From positions 1 through 21,344 of the forward strand of contig JAGPGE010000018.1 in the NCBI GenBank assembly GCA_018056145.1: a stretch of 21,344 bases of DNA, in the 5' to 3' direction. The DNA comes from Armatimonadota bacterium (GTDB lineage Bacteria > Armatimonadota > Zipacnadia > Zipacnadales > JABUFB01). Positions 1 to 7,764 of this stretch are shown here, piece by piece (positions within the stretch are counted from its first letter, which is position 1; each line of letters begins with the position of its first letter). The notes below the pieces were generated by a model, which was given only the letters and a program-made list of their open reading frames with translations, ran no database searches and was not told where the DNA came from. The position numbers and the translations under genes are program-made.

Positions 1-63
1 GCCGGCACGGTTCTGACGACCTATCAGAACGCAGGTGTCTACACCTACCCGGCAACTCAATAG
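1..63 (+). CDS. C-terminal end of an unidentified protein (partial)
   Basis: Frame 1 is open from the first base and ends at a TAG at 61-63, giving about 20 residues ending in YTYPATQ. The threonine/tyrosine-rich tail resembles the last strand of a secreted or beta-rich protein, but it is too short to assign. A perfect 11-bp hairpin begins 19 bases after the stop, which supports a gene end on the + strand. The opposite strand is also open here, so the call is tentative. Confidence 0.4.
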   Translation, partial: AGTVLTTYQNAGVYTYPATQ

Positions 64-82
64 CGCGATCTCGCCACGACTT

Positions 83-121
83 CAGGGCGGTGCTGGCGAG
101 TGAGGCGGCCGCACCGCCCTG
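83..121 (+). terminator. Hairpin after the left-edge gene, possible terminator
   Basis: CAGGGCGGTGC at 83-93 and GCACCGCCCTG at 111-121 are perfect reverse complements around a 17-base loop. The hairpin lies 19 bases after the TAG at 61-63. There is no run of T after the right arm, so it may be a factor-assisted terminator or only an RNA-stabilising hairpin. Confidence 0.45.
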
Positions 122-276
122 TCTCTGAGCCATGTCGTTCTGCCAGTCAGGATGAGGGGCCACACCCACAGCAGCACAGACGCTGCACAGCAATGTGCTG
201 GCAAATGCAACCACAATAGCTGGCGCAATGACACTCCTGTATTCCCTGCTACCCTGCTACTCGTCCACGAGCAGCC

Positions 277-2045
277 TCACGGGGCGGGAAGCACCGCCCG
301 TTCTCTCGGAGGCATGAACCTCACAGCCAGCAGATTCCCCTCGTCGAAGCGCCCTCCCTTGGCCGGTGAGCTGAAGGGCTTATCCCAGGATTCCACGGGC
401 GCAAGGCCCGTGGACCGGGTGCCCCGCTCGCAGATCAGCCACATGGGCTTCCAGATCCCGCCAACCATTGTGCGGTCAAGGACGCGAACCGCTATCGTGT
501 TTGGGCGGTCGGGCAGAAGGTGATCGGTCACGTCCACGGCGAAAGACTGGTCCCACATGGCCTGCAAGTCGCTCTCACCCGCCAGCGTTCCGTTGATCCA
601 GATCCAGGCGGACTCATCCACCGCCCCGAACAGGAGATAGAGACGACGATCAGCGGGCACCTGGGGCACCTCGGCCTTCAGCCAGTACCAAGCATAGCCG
701 TCATAGAGGTAGCCCTGGGGCTCCCAGAACTCGCCGATGCGGATCGGCTCCCAGCCCTCCTGCCCTTTGCCCGGCAGGAACCATTCGCCCTTCACCCCCT
801 CGTTGTTCTCGTCAAGCCGGAACTTCCACTCCTCCGGCAACCGCCAGAGGAGCTCGTAGGAGGCCCGCCAGGGCGCGAAAGTCTCCTCTTCCGAGTGCCC
901 CTTCAGGCTGGCCGCGGTGGTGGTGGGCGAGGCGGCGGTCTTCTCCGGCCGGGGAACGGACTTTGCCGCCGCGCCCGGCTCGCGAGCCGCATGGAAGGCG
1001 TCAATGTAGGCTCGAGGGAAGCTCGGGCTGAAGAAATCCGCAGATTCGCTCCATATCCACACGTACTCGTCCGCTGCCTCCAGCGCTGCGGCCAGGGCAT
1101 GCTCGAAGGCCTGGGGTGTGTAGAAGTTGTTCTCGAAGTTCTCGGTATCCCACGGTGTACTTCGCCAGCCGATGTCTATCCATACCGGGAAGCCCACCGA
1201 CAGGTGGGAGTCCCATTTCTCTGCAGCGAGACTGTATGGTTTGCACTTCTCCCGGATGAACTGTGCCGCGTGTTGGAAGGCCACTCTCGTGCGGTAGCCA
1301 TAGCCTTCCTCGTAGCCGTCAATGATCTTTGCGCCCGGCAGACACTCGGCCAGCATGCCGTCCACGAAATGCCCCAGCAGCCCATAGGGCATTTTCCGGC
1401 TCTCCAGGTCCCGCGGCGCCCCGCTGGCCGAAGGCCCGAAGAACATCAGGATGTGGATGTCCGGGTAGACCTCGTTGACGGTCCGCATTACCTCCCGGCC
1501 CCGCTCGTAGGCCTTCATCGCGTACTCCTCCACGGTGTGCTCGGCTCTCCGTGGAAGCTGGTTGTAGACCCAGACGGGCCCGTAGTACTGCTCCGGGTCA
1601 AACTGCAGGCCTCGGAGCCCGCCCTCCTTCGCAATCTGTGCAGCTACCCTCCAGTTGTTCACGCATGTGTCCGCGAAGGTGTCATCGAACCAATCCCATC
1701 CCCCGGCGACCCAGAGAGGGAAGAAGTTCGCCTTGTAGCGACCCCAGTTGGTCGCCTTCATGTCCTACAGCACAGGGCGGAAGGTTTCCAGATCGTAGCG
1801 CTCAGTGCCCATTACCTGTTGCACGGTGTAATGGGGCTGGCCGTTTTCGTCCAGCAGGTAGGGATGAACGGCGATCCCATCGAAGGGGACGCGCTGCATC
1901 CGGTCAGCGTTCTGGCGGATCCACCCGGCGTTGGCCATCCACATCCAGTTGTGGATCACTTTCTTCTCAGTGCCGGCTCGGCGAGCAAAGTTCCCGCATC
2001 GATGCACAGCGCCAGTGCCACGACCAACACTGCTATTCGGGTCAT
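277..2045 (-). pseudogene. Secreted glycosidase-like protein, broken by a frameshift and an in-frame TAG
   Basis: Reading leftward, an ATG at 2045 starts a good signal peptide (MTRIAVLVVALALCIDAG, then TLLA). This frame stops at 1956-1958. The continuing protein (EKKVIHNWMWMANAGW onward) is in another frame, so one base appears lost or gained at about 1956-1985. That second frame runs to a TAG at 1765-1767 and resumes directly after it (codon GAC, then MKATNWGRY) for about 494 more residues to a TGA at 277-279. The join (FRPVL, stop, DMKATNW) reads as one protein, with a CAG-to-TAG change the simplest explanation. The reconstructed product is about 589 codons: a signal peptide, an aromatic-rich region like a TIM-barrel glycoside hydrolase (WVAGGWDWFDDTF, FDPEQYYGPVW), a proline/alanine/threonine linker, and a C-terminal jelly-roll like the sugar-binding domain of family 2 hydrolases (WIWINGTLAGE, NTIAVRVLD). 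No catalytic residue can be named. TAG is a normal stop in many neighbouring genes, so recoding is unlikely. The gene is either a pseudogene or affected by sequence errors. Confidence 0.75.
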
Positions 2046-2125
2046 GCCAGCGTCCTGCTGCAGAGGGGAGTCGAGTATGTCCCGTTCTTAGTCGAAAGTA
2101 CCGACGGCGCTCTGTAGTTCTTCAG

Positions 2126-2296
2126 CTATGCCACCATCACCTCTCGCCGTTCCTCATTCCCGTCGAGGACCGCCTTGAGTGCCGACAGGTCCCGGTGATC
2201 CGCGATCCGCCGGCTGCTCTTCTCCGTGTCCAGATGCGCCGCCGCCCAGCGCGGGACCACCCCACCGTCTCGCCAACTCGTCACCCGCCGTGCCCG
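2126..2296 (-). pseudogene. Possible C-terminal fragment of an unidentified gene
   Basis: On the minus strand an open stretch ends at TAG 2126-2128 with charged, protein-like sequence (AAHLDTEKSSRRIADHRD, then ALKAVLDGNEERREVMVA). Upstream of about 2290 the same frame overlaps the alcohol dehydrogenase fragment on the other strand and stops looking like protein. There is no credible start codon. I do not recognise the family. It may be the 3' end of a gene whose 5' part was lost at a junction near 2290, or only an open frame by chance. Confidence 0.25.
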
Positions 2297-2605
2297 CAGG
2301 CACTGGGACTGGCGAGGAAAATGGTGCGGATTGTGGGCATGGGCGGTGATACAGGGCGGATGGAAGGCATCGCCATCGCTCCAGTTATCACGAAGGAGCT
2401 TGTCATCTCCGGTTCGGGCTGCTACAGTCAAGTGGGGTTGCGGAGGGACTTCGAGGTCGCCCCGGTTGTGCACGCGGGCAACCACGAGGCCTTCCGCTTC
2501 CTGGTCACGCAGCGCTTGCCTCTCGCGCGCGTCCAGGAATCAGTCAAGACAGCCTACGATAAGGGGAGAACCGGGGCCATCAAGGTACTGGTGGAACCGG
2601 GAAGA
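2297..2605 (+). pseudogene. C-terminal fragment of a zinc-type (MDR) alcohol/sorbitol dehydrogenase
   Basis: The + strand encodes QALGLARKMVRIVGMGGD, a stretch matching the end of the Rossmann domain of medium-chain dehydrogenases, then ITKELVISGSGCYSQVG, the strand that in this family follows 'rk.l.i.Gs'. It closes with AYDKGRTGAIKVLVEPG, the usual C-terminal signature of threonine/sorbitol dehydrogenases. These families run to about 340-350 residues, so only the last 100 or so remain. The N-terminal zinc-binding half and the GxGxxG motif are absent upstream in all three frames I read. There is no start codon, and no stop where the protein should end: the frame runs on into the acetyltransferase gene. 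It reads as a truncated relic. Confidence 0.7.
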
Positions 2606-2612
2606 CCAGAGG

Positions 2613-3152
2613 ATGCCGGTGGACCACGAGATCGACTCCGCCCAGTTCCGCACCGCAACCGACCAGGACCTGTCTGTCGTTGCCGATGTCATCCGCAGCG
2701 CCTGGGCGCCGGTGGCCGAACTGGTGGGCATGACGCCCGAGAAAGCCCCCACCTTCGCCGCATACGTCACCGCCGACAGCCTGCGCACGTACCTGCGCGA
2801 GAGAGCGATGACGATGTTCGTCATGCTCGCGGGCGATGAGATCGTGGCCTGCGGGGCGGTGTCGCTGGACCCTGATGAACCCAATGTGGGAGTGTTGAAC
2901 CGTATCGCGGTACGCCCCGAACTCCAGGGCAGGGGCTACGGGAAGGCCATGGTGGCGTTCCTTGAGGAGGAACTGGCGCGCCGCGGGGCCGACACCATCC
3001 GCCTTGGGCACGTGACCGCCAATACGTTCTTGCATGAGTTCTACCACCGCATGGGCTACCACACCATCGGCACGCGCATCTCCGACGGCTGGGGCATTGA
3101 GATCACCTACAAGGAGAAACGCCTCAACGGGGCGCCTGGAGTCCACCCATGA
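2613..3152 (+). CDS. GNAT-family N-acetyltransferase
   Basis: The 179-residue product is a single GNAT domain that transfers an acetyl group from acetyl-CoA to an amine on an unknown small molecule or protein. The acetyl-CoA-binding motif is clear: IAVRPELQGRGYGKAMV (Q/RxxGxG/A form), preceded by the acidic strand VGVLNRIAV and followed by ANTFLHEFYHRMGY, the usual C-terminal part of the fold. The ATG at 2613 is preceded by GGGAAG about 8 bases upstream. The longer open frame upstream is the shadow of the dehydrogenase relic. The stop overlaps the next start (ATGA at 3149-3152), so the gene is translationally coupled to the flavoprotein. The substrate cannot be deduced. Confidence 0.87.
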   Translation: MPVDHEIDSAQFRTATDQDLSVVADVIRSAWAPVAELVGMTPEKAPTFAAYVTADSLRTYLRERAMTMFVMLAGDEIVACGAVSLDPDEPNVGVLNRIAVRPELQGRGYGKAMVAFLEEELARRGADTIRLGHVTANTFLHEFYHRMGYHTIGTRISDGWGIEITYKEKRLNGAPGVHP

Positions 3153-5164
3153 ACCCCATCGGCAGCATTTCGGTCGCGGGACTGACCATCCCGATCCGCC
3201 GTTTCCAGGCAGTCGTGGTGGGATCGGGCGCCGCCGGCCTCAACTGCGCCGACGCCCTGCACAGGCTGGGTGTCACCGACACGGCGGTCATCACCTCGAA
3301 ACTTGGCGGCGGGACCTCCGCGAATTCCGGGTCGGACAAGCAGACTTACTACAAGATGGGGGTCTTCGGGGATGTGCCCGACAGCCCCATGGACTTCGCC
3401 CGCACCCTCACCGCCGGCGGCATGTGCCACGGAGACCTCGCGTATATCGAGGGCCTGGGCTCCCTGCCGGCCTTCTTCAACCTGGCGCGACTAGGCGTGG
3501 GCTTTCCGTTCAACCGCTACGGCGCATTCGTGGGCTACAAGACAGACCACGATCCGCGCCAACGTGCCACATCCGCCGGGCCAAAGACCTCCATGCAGAT
3601 GGTGGAGCGCTCCCTGGAACAGGTGAGGGCCAACGGGACGCCGATTCTCGACGGGTTCGAGGTCATCCGCTTGCTGACGCTGCCGGGTTCCGGCGGCGAG
3701 GGCTCACCGGACCGGGTTGTGGGCGTGCTGGCCATCGACAAGTCGGGAATCCGAGAGAGCAATCGGGGCCTGTGCGTGATCTTCGCCCGAAACATCGTTT
3801 TGGCAACCGGCGGCCCCGGAGACCTGTACCGCACATCCGTCTACCCCGCTGGACAGGTCGGCAGTCACGGTCTCGCGCTGGAGGTGGGCTGCCGGGCGAA
3901 CAACCTGACGGAGTCCCAGTTCGGCCTTGCCTCCACCGGGTTTCGCTGGAACCTGTCGGGGACATACCAGCAGGCGATCCCGTGCTACTTCAGCACCGAT
4001 GCGGACGGCGGCGATGAGCGGTTCTTCCTGAACGAGTATTTCCAGACGATGCGCCAGGAAGCTACGAACATCTTCCTGAAGGGCTACCAGTGGCCCTTCC
4101 ACGCCGAGCGCCTGCAGAACTATGGCTCGTCCATCGTGGACATCGCCGTCCACAACGAGATGGCCCAGGGCCGTAACGTGTACATGGATTTCACCCGCAA
4201 TCCCGTGGCCGACCAGGGCCTTGAGCATTTCTCCTTGGAGAACCTGGAGCCGGAAGCCCGCCAGTACCTGGAGCGGTCCGGCGCACTGCAGGACACGCCG
4301 TTTGATCGCCTAGCGCATATGAACCCGCTGGCCATCGACATCTACACCGAGCATGGCGTGGACCTGCGCGAGCCGCTCAAAGTGGCCGTCTGCGCCCAGC
4401 ACTGCAATGGTGGCCTCACGGTGGACTGCTGGTGGCGCACCAACGTGCCCGGCCTGCTGGCGATCGGGGAGGTCGCGGGCACCCACGGGGTGCGTCCCGG
4501 CGGTAGCGCGCTGAACTCCGGGCAGGTCGGGGGCTGGCGAGCGGCCCAGTGGATCGCCCATGAGGCGCGCTCCGAGCCTGCCAGCGCGCCGTGCGGCGAG
4601 CGCGAGGTGCTAGAGCAGATTGAGGCCGAGATCGCCGAGATCAGGCGTAACCTGGAGGCCGGGCAGGACGCGCCCGGAGTGGGCACGGTCCGGGGGGAAA
4701 TCCAGGACCGGATGACTCGCTGCGCGGGGTTTATCCGTAGTCCCGAGATGGCCGAGACGGCACTGGCGGAGGCCATCGAGCAGCAGCACAGTCTCGCCCG
4801 CACCGGACAGAGGTTGGGTAATCCGGAGCAGTTGGTCGCGGCTATCGAGAATGAGCACCTCTGCAGGACCCAGGTGGCGTTTCTGACCGCGCTCAAGGCG
4901 CTTCTCGATGCCGGAGGCGGCTCCCGCGGCGCTTATGTGGTACTGGACGAACAGGGCGACCGGGTTGTCGAGACGCGCCGCGGGCGGGAGATGCCCCACC
5001 GCGGCGAGAATCTGGCCATGCGCGCGGAGATCCTCGAGGTCGAGCCCGATCCGGCCGGCGGTTTCCGCACCTTCGTGACTCCCGTGCGCCCCCTGCCGGA
5101 AGACGATTCATGGTACGAGAACACTTGGCGAGCCTGGCGCGACGGCGAAGTATTCCAGGACTAG
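3149..5164 (+). CDS. FAD-dependent oxidoreductase, fumarate reductase/succinate dehydrogenase flavoprotein type
   Basis: The 671-residue protein has the FAD dinucleotide-binding motif VVVGSGAAGLNCA (GxGxxG at residues 25-30), a glycine/serine-rich segment (GGGTSANSGSDKQT) contacting FAD, the conserved IVLATGGPGDLYR strand and the C-terminal family signature CNGGLTVDC...PGLLAIGEVAGTHGV...GGSALNSGQVGG (roughly residues 415-460). This is the layout of the fumarate reductase, succinate dehydrogenase and aspartate oxidase flavoproteins, with a helical C-terminal region (about 480-600). No iron-sulfur or membrane-anchor subunit lies next to it, so a classical respiratory complex is not supported. 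It may act as a stand-alone oxidoreductase on an unknown dicarboxylate-like or ring substrate. The start overlaps the acetyltransferase stop by four bases. No signal peptide is seen, implying a cytoplasmic location. Confidence 0.9.
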   Translation: MNPIGSISVAGLTIPIRRFQAVVVGSGAAGLNCADALHRLGVTDTAVITSKLGGGTSANSGSDKQTYYKMGVFGDVPDSPMDFARTLTAGGMCHGDLAYIEGLGSLPAFFNLARLGVGFPFNRYGAFVGYKTDHDPRQRATSAGPKTSMQMVERSLEQVRANGTPILDGFEVIRLLTLPGSGGEGSPDRVVGVLAIDKSGIRESNRGLCVIFARNIVLATGGPGDLYRTSVYPAGQVGSHGLALEVGCRANNLTESQFGLASTGFRWNLSGTYQQAIPCYFSTDADGGDERFFLNEYFQTMRQEATNIFLKGYQWPFHAERLQNYGSSIVDIAVHNEMAQGRNVYMDFTRNPVADQGLEHFSLENLEPEARQYLERSGALQDTPFDRLAHMNPLAIDIYTEHGVDLREPLKVAVCAQHCNGGLTVDCWWRTNVPGLLAIGEVAGTHGVRPGGSALNSGQVGGWRAAQWIAHEARSEPASAPCGEREVLEQIEAEIAEIRRNLEAGQDAPGVGTVRGEIQDRMTRCAGFIRSPEMAETALAEAIEQQHSLARTGQRLGNPEQLVAAIENEHLCRTQVAFLTALKALLDAGGGSRGAYVVLDEQGDRVVETRRGREMPHRGENLAMRAEILEVEPDPAGGFRTFVTPVRPLPEDDSWYENTWRAWRDGEVFQD

Positions 5165-5230
5165 CGATGTCCCCGCGCCACAAGCCGGGACCATACCTCA
5201 AATCAGCGTAACCCGGAGCATTCACATCCC

Positions 5231-6391
5231 ATGGCAAAGCATGCCGCGCTCTTTATTGTTCTGGCCTGCTTCTTCGCACCAGCCGCCTACGCCGCGCCTC
5301 CGGCCAAAGCAGCCGCTCACTACGAGAGGGGCATCCAGCTCAAGCGCGCCAATAGGATGGCCGACTCTGCAGCCGAGTTACGGGCCGCAATCGCGGCTGA
5401 TCCGAAGTACATGCAGGCCCATTATGCCCTGGGCTGGGTCTACAGGGCGCTCGGCAAGCCCGACGCAGCGATCGAGGCCTTCCGCGAAGTGATCCGTCTC
5501 GAGCCTCACAGTCCCGAAGCTGTTGAGGCCGCCCGGGCGATCCAGCGTATCCGGCTCGGGACCACCGCGGCAGCCAGTGCGCCCTCCACCATCGCCTTCG
5601 CCTCCGCCAGGCAGGGCAATACCGACATCTACGTGATGGACCTCAACGGGGAGAACCTGCGCAGGATCACACAAGACCCGGCGGTCGATGATTCCCCGGC
5701 CTGGTCCCCCGATGGCCGGCGCCTGGCGTTCGTTTCCGAACGCGATGGGAACCGGGAAGTGTACCTGTGCGATAGCAGTGGCGGCAATCTGCAGCGCATC
5801 ACCGACAATCCGGCGGTGGATGACCATCCGGTCTGGTCACCTGACGGGCTCCGGATCGCTTTCGAGTCCAATCGCGGCGGCAATATGGACGTGTACGTGG
5901 TGGCGGTAGATGGAACCGGGCTGCAACAGATCACTTTCTCTCCGGCCGATGACTGGATGGGTGACTGGGACCCGCGGGGCTCCCGGATAGCGATCCTCAG
6001 CCTGCGCGACCAGGTGAGCAAGGTCTACATCATCAACACGGACGGTTCCTTCCCGCGGCGGCTGGTGGAAAACACGGTGCCGGAAGGCCGGCCCGTATGG
6101 TCGGGAGATGGGCGGTTTGTGTATTTCACCTGGAACTTCGACCGCAACTACCAGGTCTGTCGGGCGGATGTGGACGGGCGCGGTCTGGCCAATGTCACCC
6201 GAAGCCCTTTCGATGAGCGTCTGTGCGATGTCTCGAAGGACGGCAAGCGCATTCTGGTGACATCGAACCGGGACAATGATGAGGAGTTGTACGTCGTCGA
6301 GATGGATACCGGCGCGGCCCGACGCATCACCTCCAACCCGGGGGCCGACCTGCACGGAGTGTTTCAGCCCCCGATCGGCGTCGGGCAGTAG
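5231..6391 (+). CDS. Secreted TPR plus six-bladed TolB-like beta-propeller protein
   Basis: The 386-residue product starts with a signal peptide (MAKHAALFIVLACFFAPAAYA, then A), predicted to place it in the periplasm or outside. Residues about 27-95 form two TPR helices pairs (AHYERGIQLKRANRMADSAAEL; YALGWVYRALGKPDAAIEAF). From about residue 117 there are six propeller blades with the TolB/PD40 signature, e.g. DDSPAWSPDGRRLAFVSERDG and DDHPVWSPDGLRIAFESNR; blades 4-6 are more divergent. TolB propellers bind partner proteins or cell-wall-associated lipoproteins. TPR-propeller fusions are usually thought to be envelope-associated scaffolds. It lacks the TolB N-terminal domain and the tol-pal gene context, so it should not be called TolB. 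GGAG lies about 11 bases before the ATG. It precedes two other scaffold-type genes. Confidence 0.92.
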   Translation: MAKHAALFIVLACFFAPAAYAAPPAKAAAHYERGIQLKRANRMADSAAELRAAIAADPKYMQAHYALGWVYRALGKPDAAIEAFREVIRLEPHSPEAVEAARAIQRIRLGTTAAASAPSTIAFASARQGNTDIYVMDLNGENLRRITQDPAVDDSPAWSPDGRRLAFVSERDGNREVYLCDSSGGNLQRITDNPAVDDHPVWSPDGLRIAFESNRGGNMDVYVVAVDGTGLQQITFSPADDWMGDWDPRGSRIAILSLRDQVSKVYIINTDGSFPRRLVENTVPEGRPVWSGDGRFVYFTWNFDRNYQVCRADVDGRGLANVTRSPFDERLCDVSKDGKRILVTSNRDNDEELYVVEMDTGAARRITSNPGADLHGVFQPPIGVGQ

Positions 6392-6450
6392 CGCTCGGTC
6401 CTGTTCGTGCTTCGCACTGGGGGGAGACCACAAAGCGGAGTACCAGTGCC

Positions 6451-7716
6451 ATGGAAGCTCCAAAGAACCAGTGCCGCGTGCTGCTGCCGTCAGACCCGTT
6501 CTACGACACGATCTGGCACGCCGGCATCCTCGCCGCGTTCAACCGGCCCGAATTGGCTGACCTGTACTCCTGCGCTCGCGAGGAGAACGTGTTCCTCGCC
6601 GCGCCCCATCTCGAGCCGATCCACCAGAACCTGTCGCGTGCGTCTCTGGTCATCGCCGATATCACCACGCGCGATGCCAGCGTCATGTACCTGGTGGGGT
6701 ATGCCCGGGGTCTGGGCAAGCAACTGATGCTGGTGGGCAAGCAGGGCATCGCGACACCTTTCGCCGAAGAGCGGGTGCCGATGGTCGCCTATGATCTGGA
6801 AAGCGACTGGGACCTGAGAGATTTCGGATCGCGTCTTGTCACCGCGGTCTGCGCGCAGCCCCTCGCCGCAACCAACTCCCAGATGGCGGGCATACGGCTG
6901 TCCCTGGAGCACCCGGATGCGGATGCCCGGCGCGAGGCTGCGATGATGCTGGGCAGGGCGAAGGACGTGCGGGCCATTCCGGCGCTGATTGTGGCCATGG
7001 GCGACGATACTGCCAGCGTCCGCGCCGCCGCGTCCTGGGCATTGCGGGAGATCGGTGACCCAAGCAGCGCCGGCCTGCTCACCGAGATGCTGCACGACGA
7101 GAGGGTTCCCGTGCGCAGGGCGGCTGTCTGGACGCTGCGGGAAATTGGGAGCGGAGCGGCATCCGATGCCCTTCTGGACGCCCTGCGAGACCCGGCGCCC
7201 GATGTGCGCGAAGTCGCCGCCTGGGCGTTCAAGGAGATCAGGGAGCCACAGGCGGTGCCGGCGCTGATCGAACTGCTGGACGATGAGAGCCAGCCAGTGC
7301 GCCGGGCTGCAGCCGAAGCCCTTTCGGAACAGGCCGATCACCGCGCGGTGCCGGTTCTCCTGGACGCCCTGGCCAGCCCAGACCCCCAATTGCGGGCCGC
7401 GGCTGCGCGAGGACTCGGAGGCCTGGAGGACGCCAGCGCAATACCCGCCCTGGCCGAACTGGCGAAAGACCCGAAGTGGTCTGTACGACAGGCCGCAGCC
7501 AGAGCTCTGGGCAGACTCGGGCACGCCGATGTCGTGCCGCATCTGCGAGCATTTATCGGCGACTCGGAGGAAGACGTGCGATGGGCGGCCGTCGAGGCGC
7601 TGGCGGCCATCGGCGGCCCGGACGCAAGAGAGATCCTTCGGGCGGCCGCGCAGGACGAGGACCAGCCCGACCTTGTGCGCGCCGTGGCGCGTGAGGCCCT
7701 GGAACGCAACGATTGA
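6451..7716 (+). CDS. Deoxyribosyltransferase/TIR-like domain fused to HEAT repeats
   Basis: The 421-residue protein has two parts. Residues 1 to about 135 resemble the nucleoside 2-deoxyribosyltransferase/TIR-like Rossmann fold: RVLLPSDPFYDTIW at the first strand, then SLVIADITTRDASVMYLVGYARGLGK at 65-90, aligning with the 'viaDlt..NpNVfYElGyAhal' motif. The position that normally holds the catalytic glutamate is Leu81, and the preceding Asn is Asp75, so base-sugar or NAD-cleaving activity looks unlikely. From about 150 to the end there are eight or so HEAT/PBS-lyase repeats of about 31 residues (pattern vR..Aa.aLreig...avp.L...L.D). The likely role is a cytoplasmic binding or sensing scaffold. 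There is no signal peptide. Sixty bases separate it from the gene before and 48 from the gene after, so co-transcription is plausible. The family assignment of the N-terminal domain is by motif resemblance only. Confidence 0.85.
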   Translation: MEAPKNQCRVLLPSDPFYDTIWHAGILAAFNRPELADLYSCAREENVFLAAPHLEPIHQNLSRASLVIADITTRDASVMYLVGYARGLGKQLMLVGKQGIATPFAEERVPMVAYDLESDWDLRDFGSRLVTAVCAQPLAATNSQMAGIRLSLEHPDADARREAAMMLGRAKDVRAIPALIVAMGDDTASVRAAASWALREIGDPSSAGLLTEMLHDERVPVRRAAVWTLREIGSGAASDALLDALRDPAPDVREVAAWAFKEIREPQAVPALIELLDDESQPVRRAAAEALSEQADHRAVPVLLDALASPDPQLRAAAARGLGGLEDASAIPALAELAKDPKWSVRQAAARALGRLGHADVVPHLRAFIGDSEEDVRWAAVEALAAIGGPDAREILRAAAQDEDQPDLVRAVAREALERND

Positions 7717-7764
7717 GCCGCGCCTTCGCCCGTGTTCAGGGCAGGTGACAGGGAGAGGACCCCA

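Larger units (their letters stand above)
1..214 (-). other. Signal-peptide-like minus-strand reading frame, possibly a remnant
   Basis: Reading leftward from a GTG at 214, the minus strand encodes VVAFASTLLCSVCAAVG followed by polar sequence, and stays open to the window edge. An AGGAG (complement of 234-238) lies 4 bases before an in-frame ATT at 229-227, as if an ATG start had become ATT. It sits downstream of the broken glycosidase-like gene on the same strand. After the hydrophobic stretch the sequence becomes low-complexity and overlaps the + strand hairpin. This may be the 5' end of another decayed secreted-protein gene, or chance. Confidence 0.2.

Noticed and set aside
280..300. GGGGCGG/CCGCCC hairpin at the end of the glycosidase-like gene as a terminator
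   Set aside because: It is imperfect (one bulge), lies within the final codons and has no T-run on the minus strand.
1765..1767. TAG read as a recoded or programmed readthrough codon (e.g. pyrrolysine)
   Set aside because: At least seven intact genes in the window end in TAG, a frameshift also breaks this gene, and no stem-loop downstream of the TAG was apparent.
520..2091. Long + strand open frame of 523 codons opposite the glycosidase-like gene
   Set aside because: It is an antisense shadow: the composition is histidine/leucine/valine/proline-rich with no domain pattern, while the minus strand encodes signal peptide, aromatic motifs and a jelly-roll.
2580..3146. Minus-strand frame of 188 codons over the acetyltransferase gene
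   Set aside because: The + strand has the GNAT QGRGYGKA motif and a coupled stop/start; the opposite frame is histidine-rich with no recognisable motif.
5231..6391. Assignment as TolB of the Tol-Pal system
   Set aside because: The TolB N-terminal domain is missing, TPRs take its place, and no tolA, tolQ, tolR or pal gene is adjacent.
6410..6480. CACTGG/CCAGTG inverted repeat and repeated ACCAGTGCC near the start of the HEAT-repeat gene
   Set aside because: Short, with a loop of about 22 bases, and partly inside the coding start; expected by chance at this composition.
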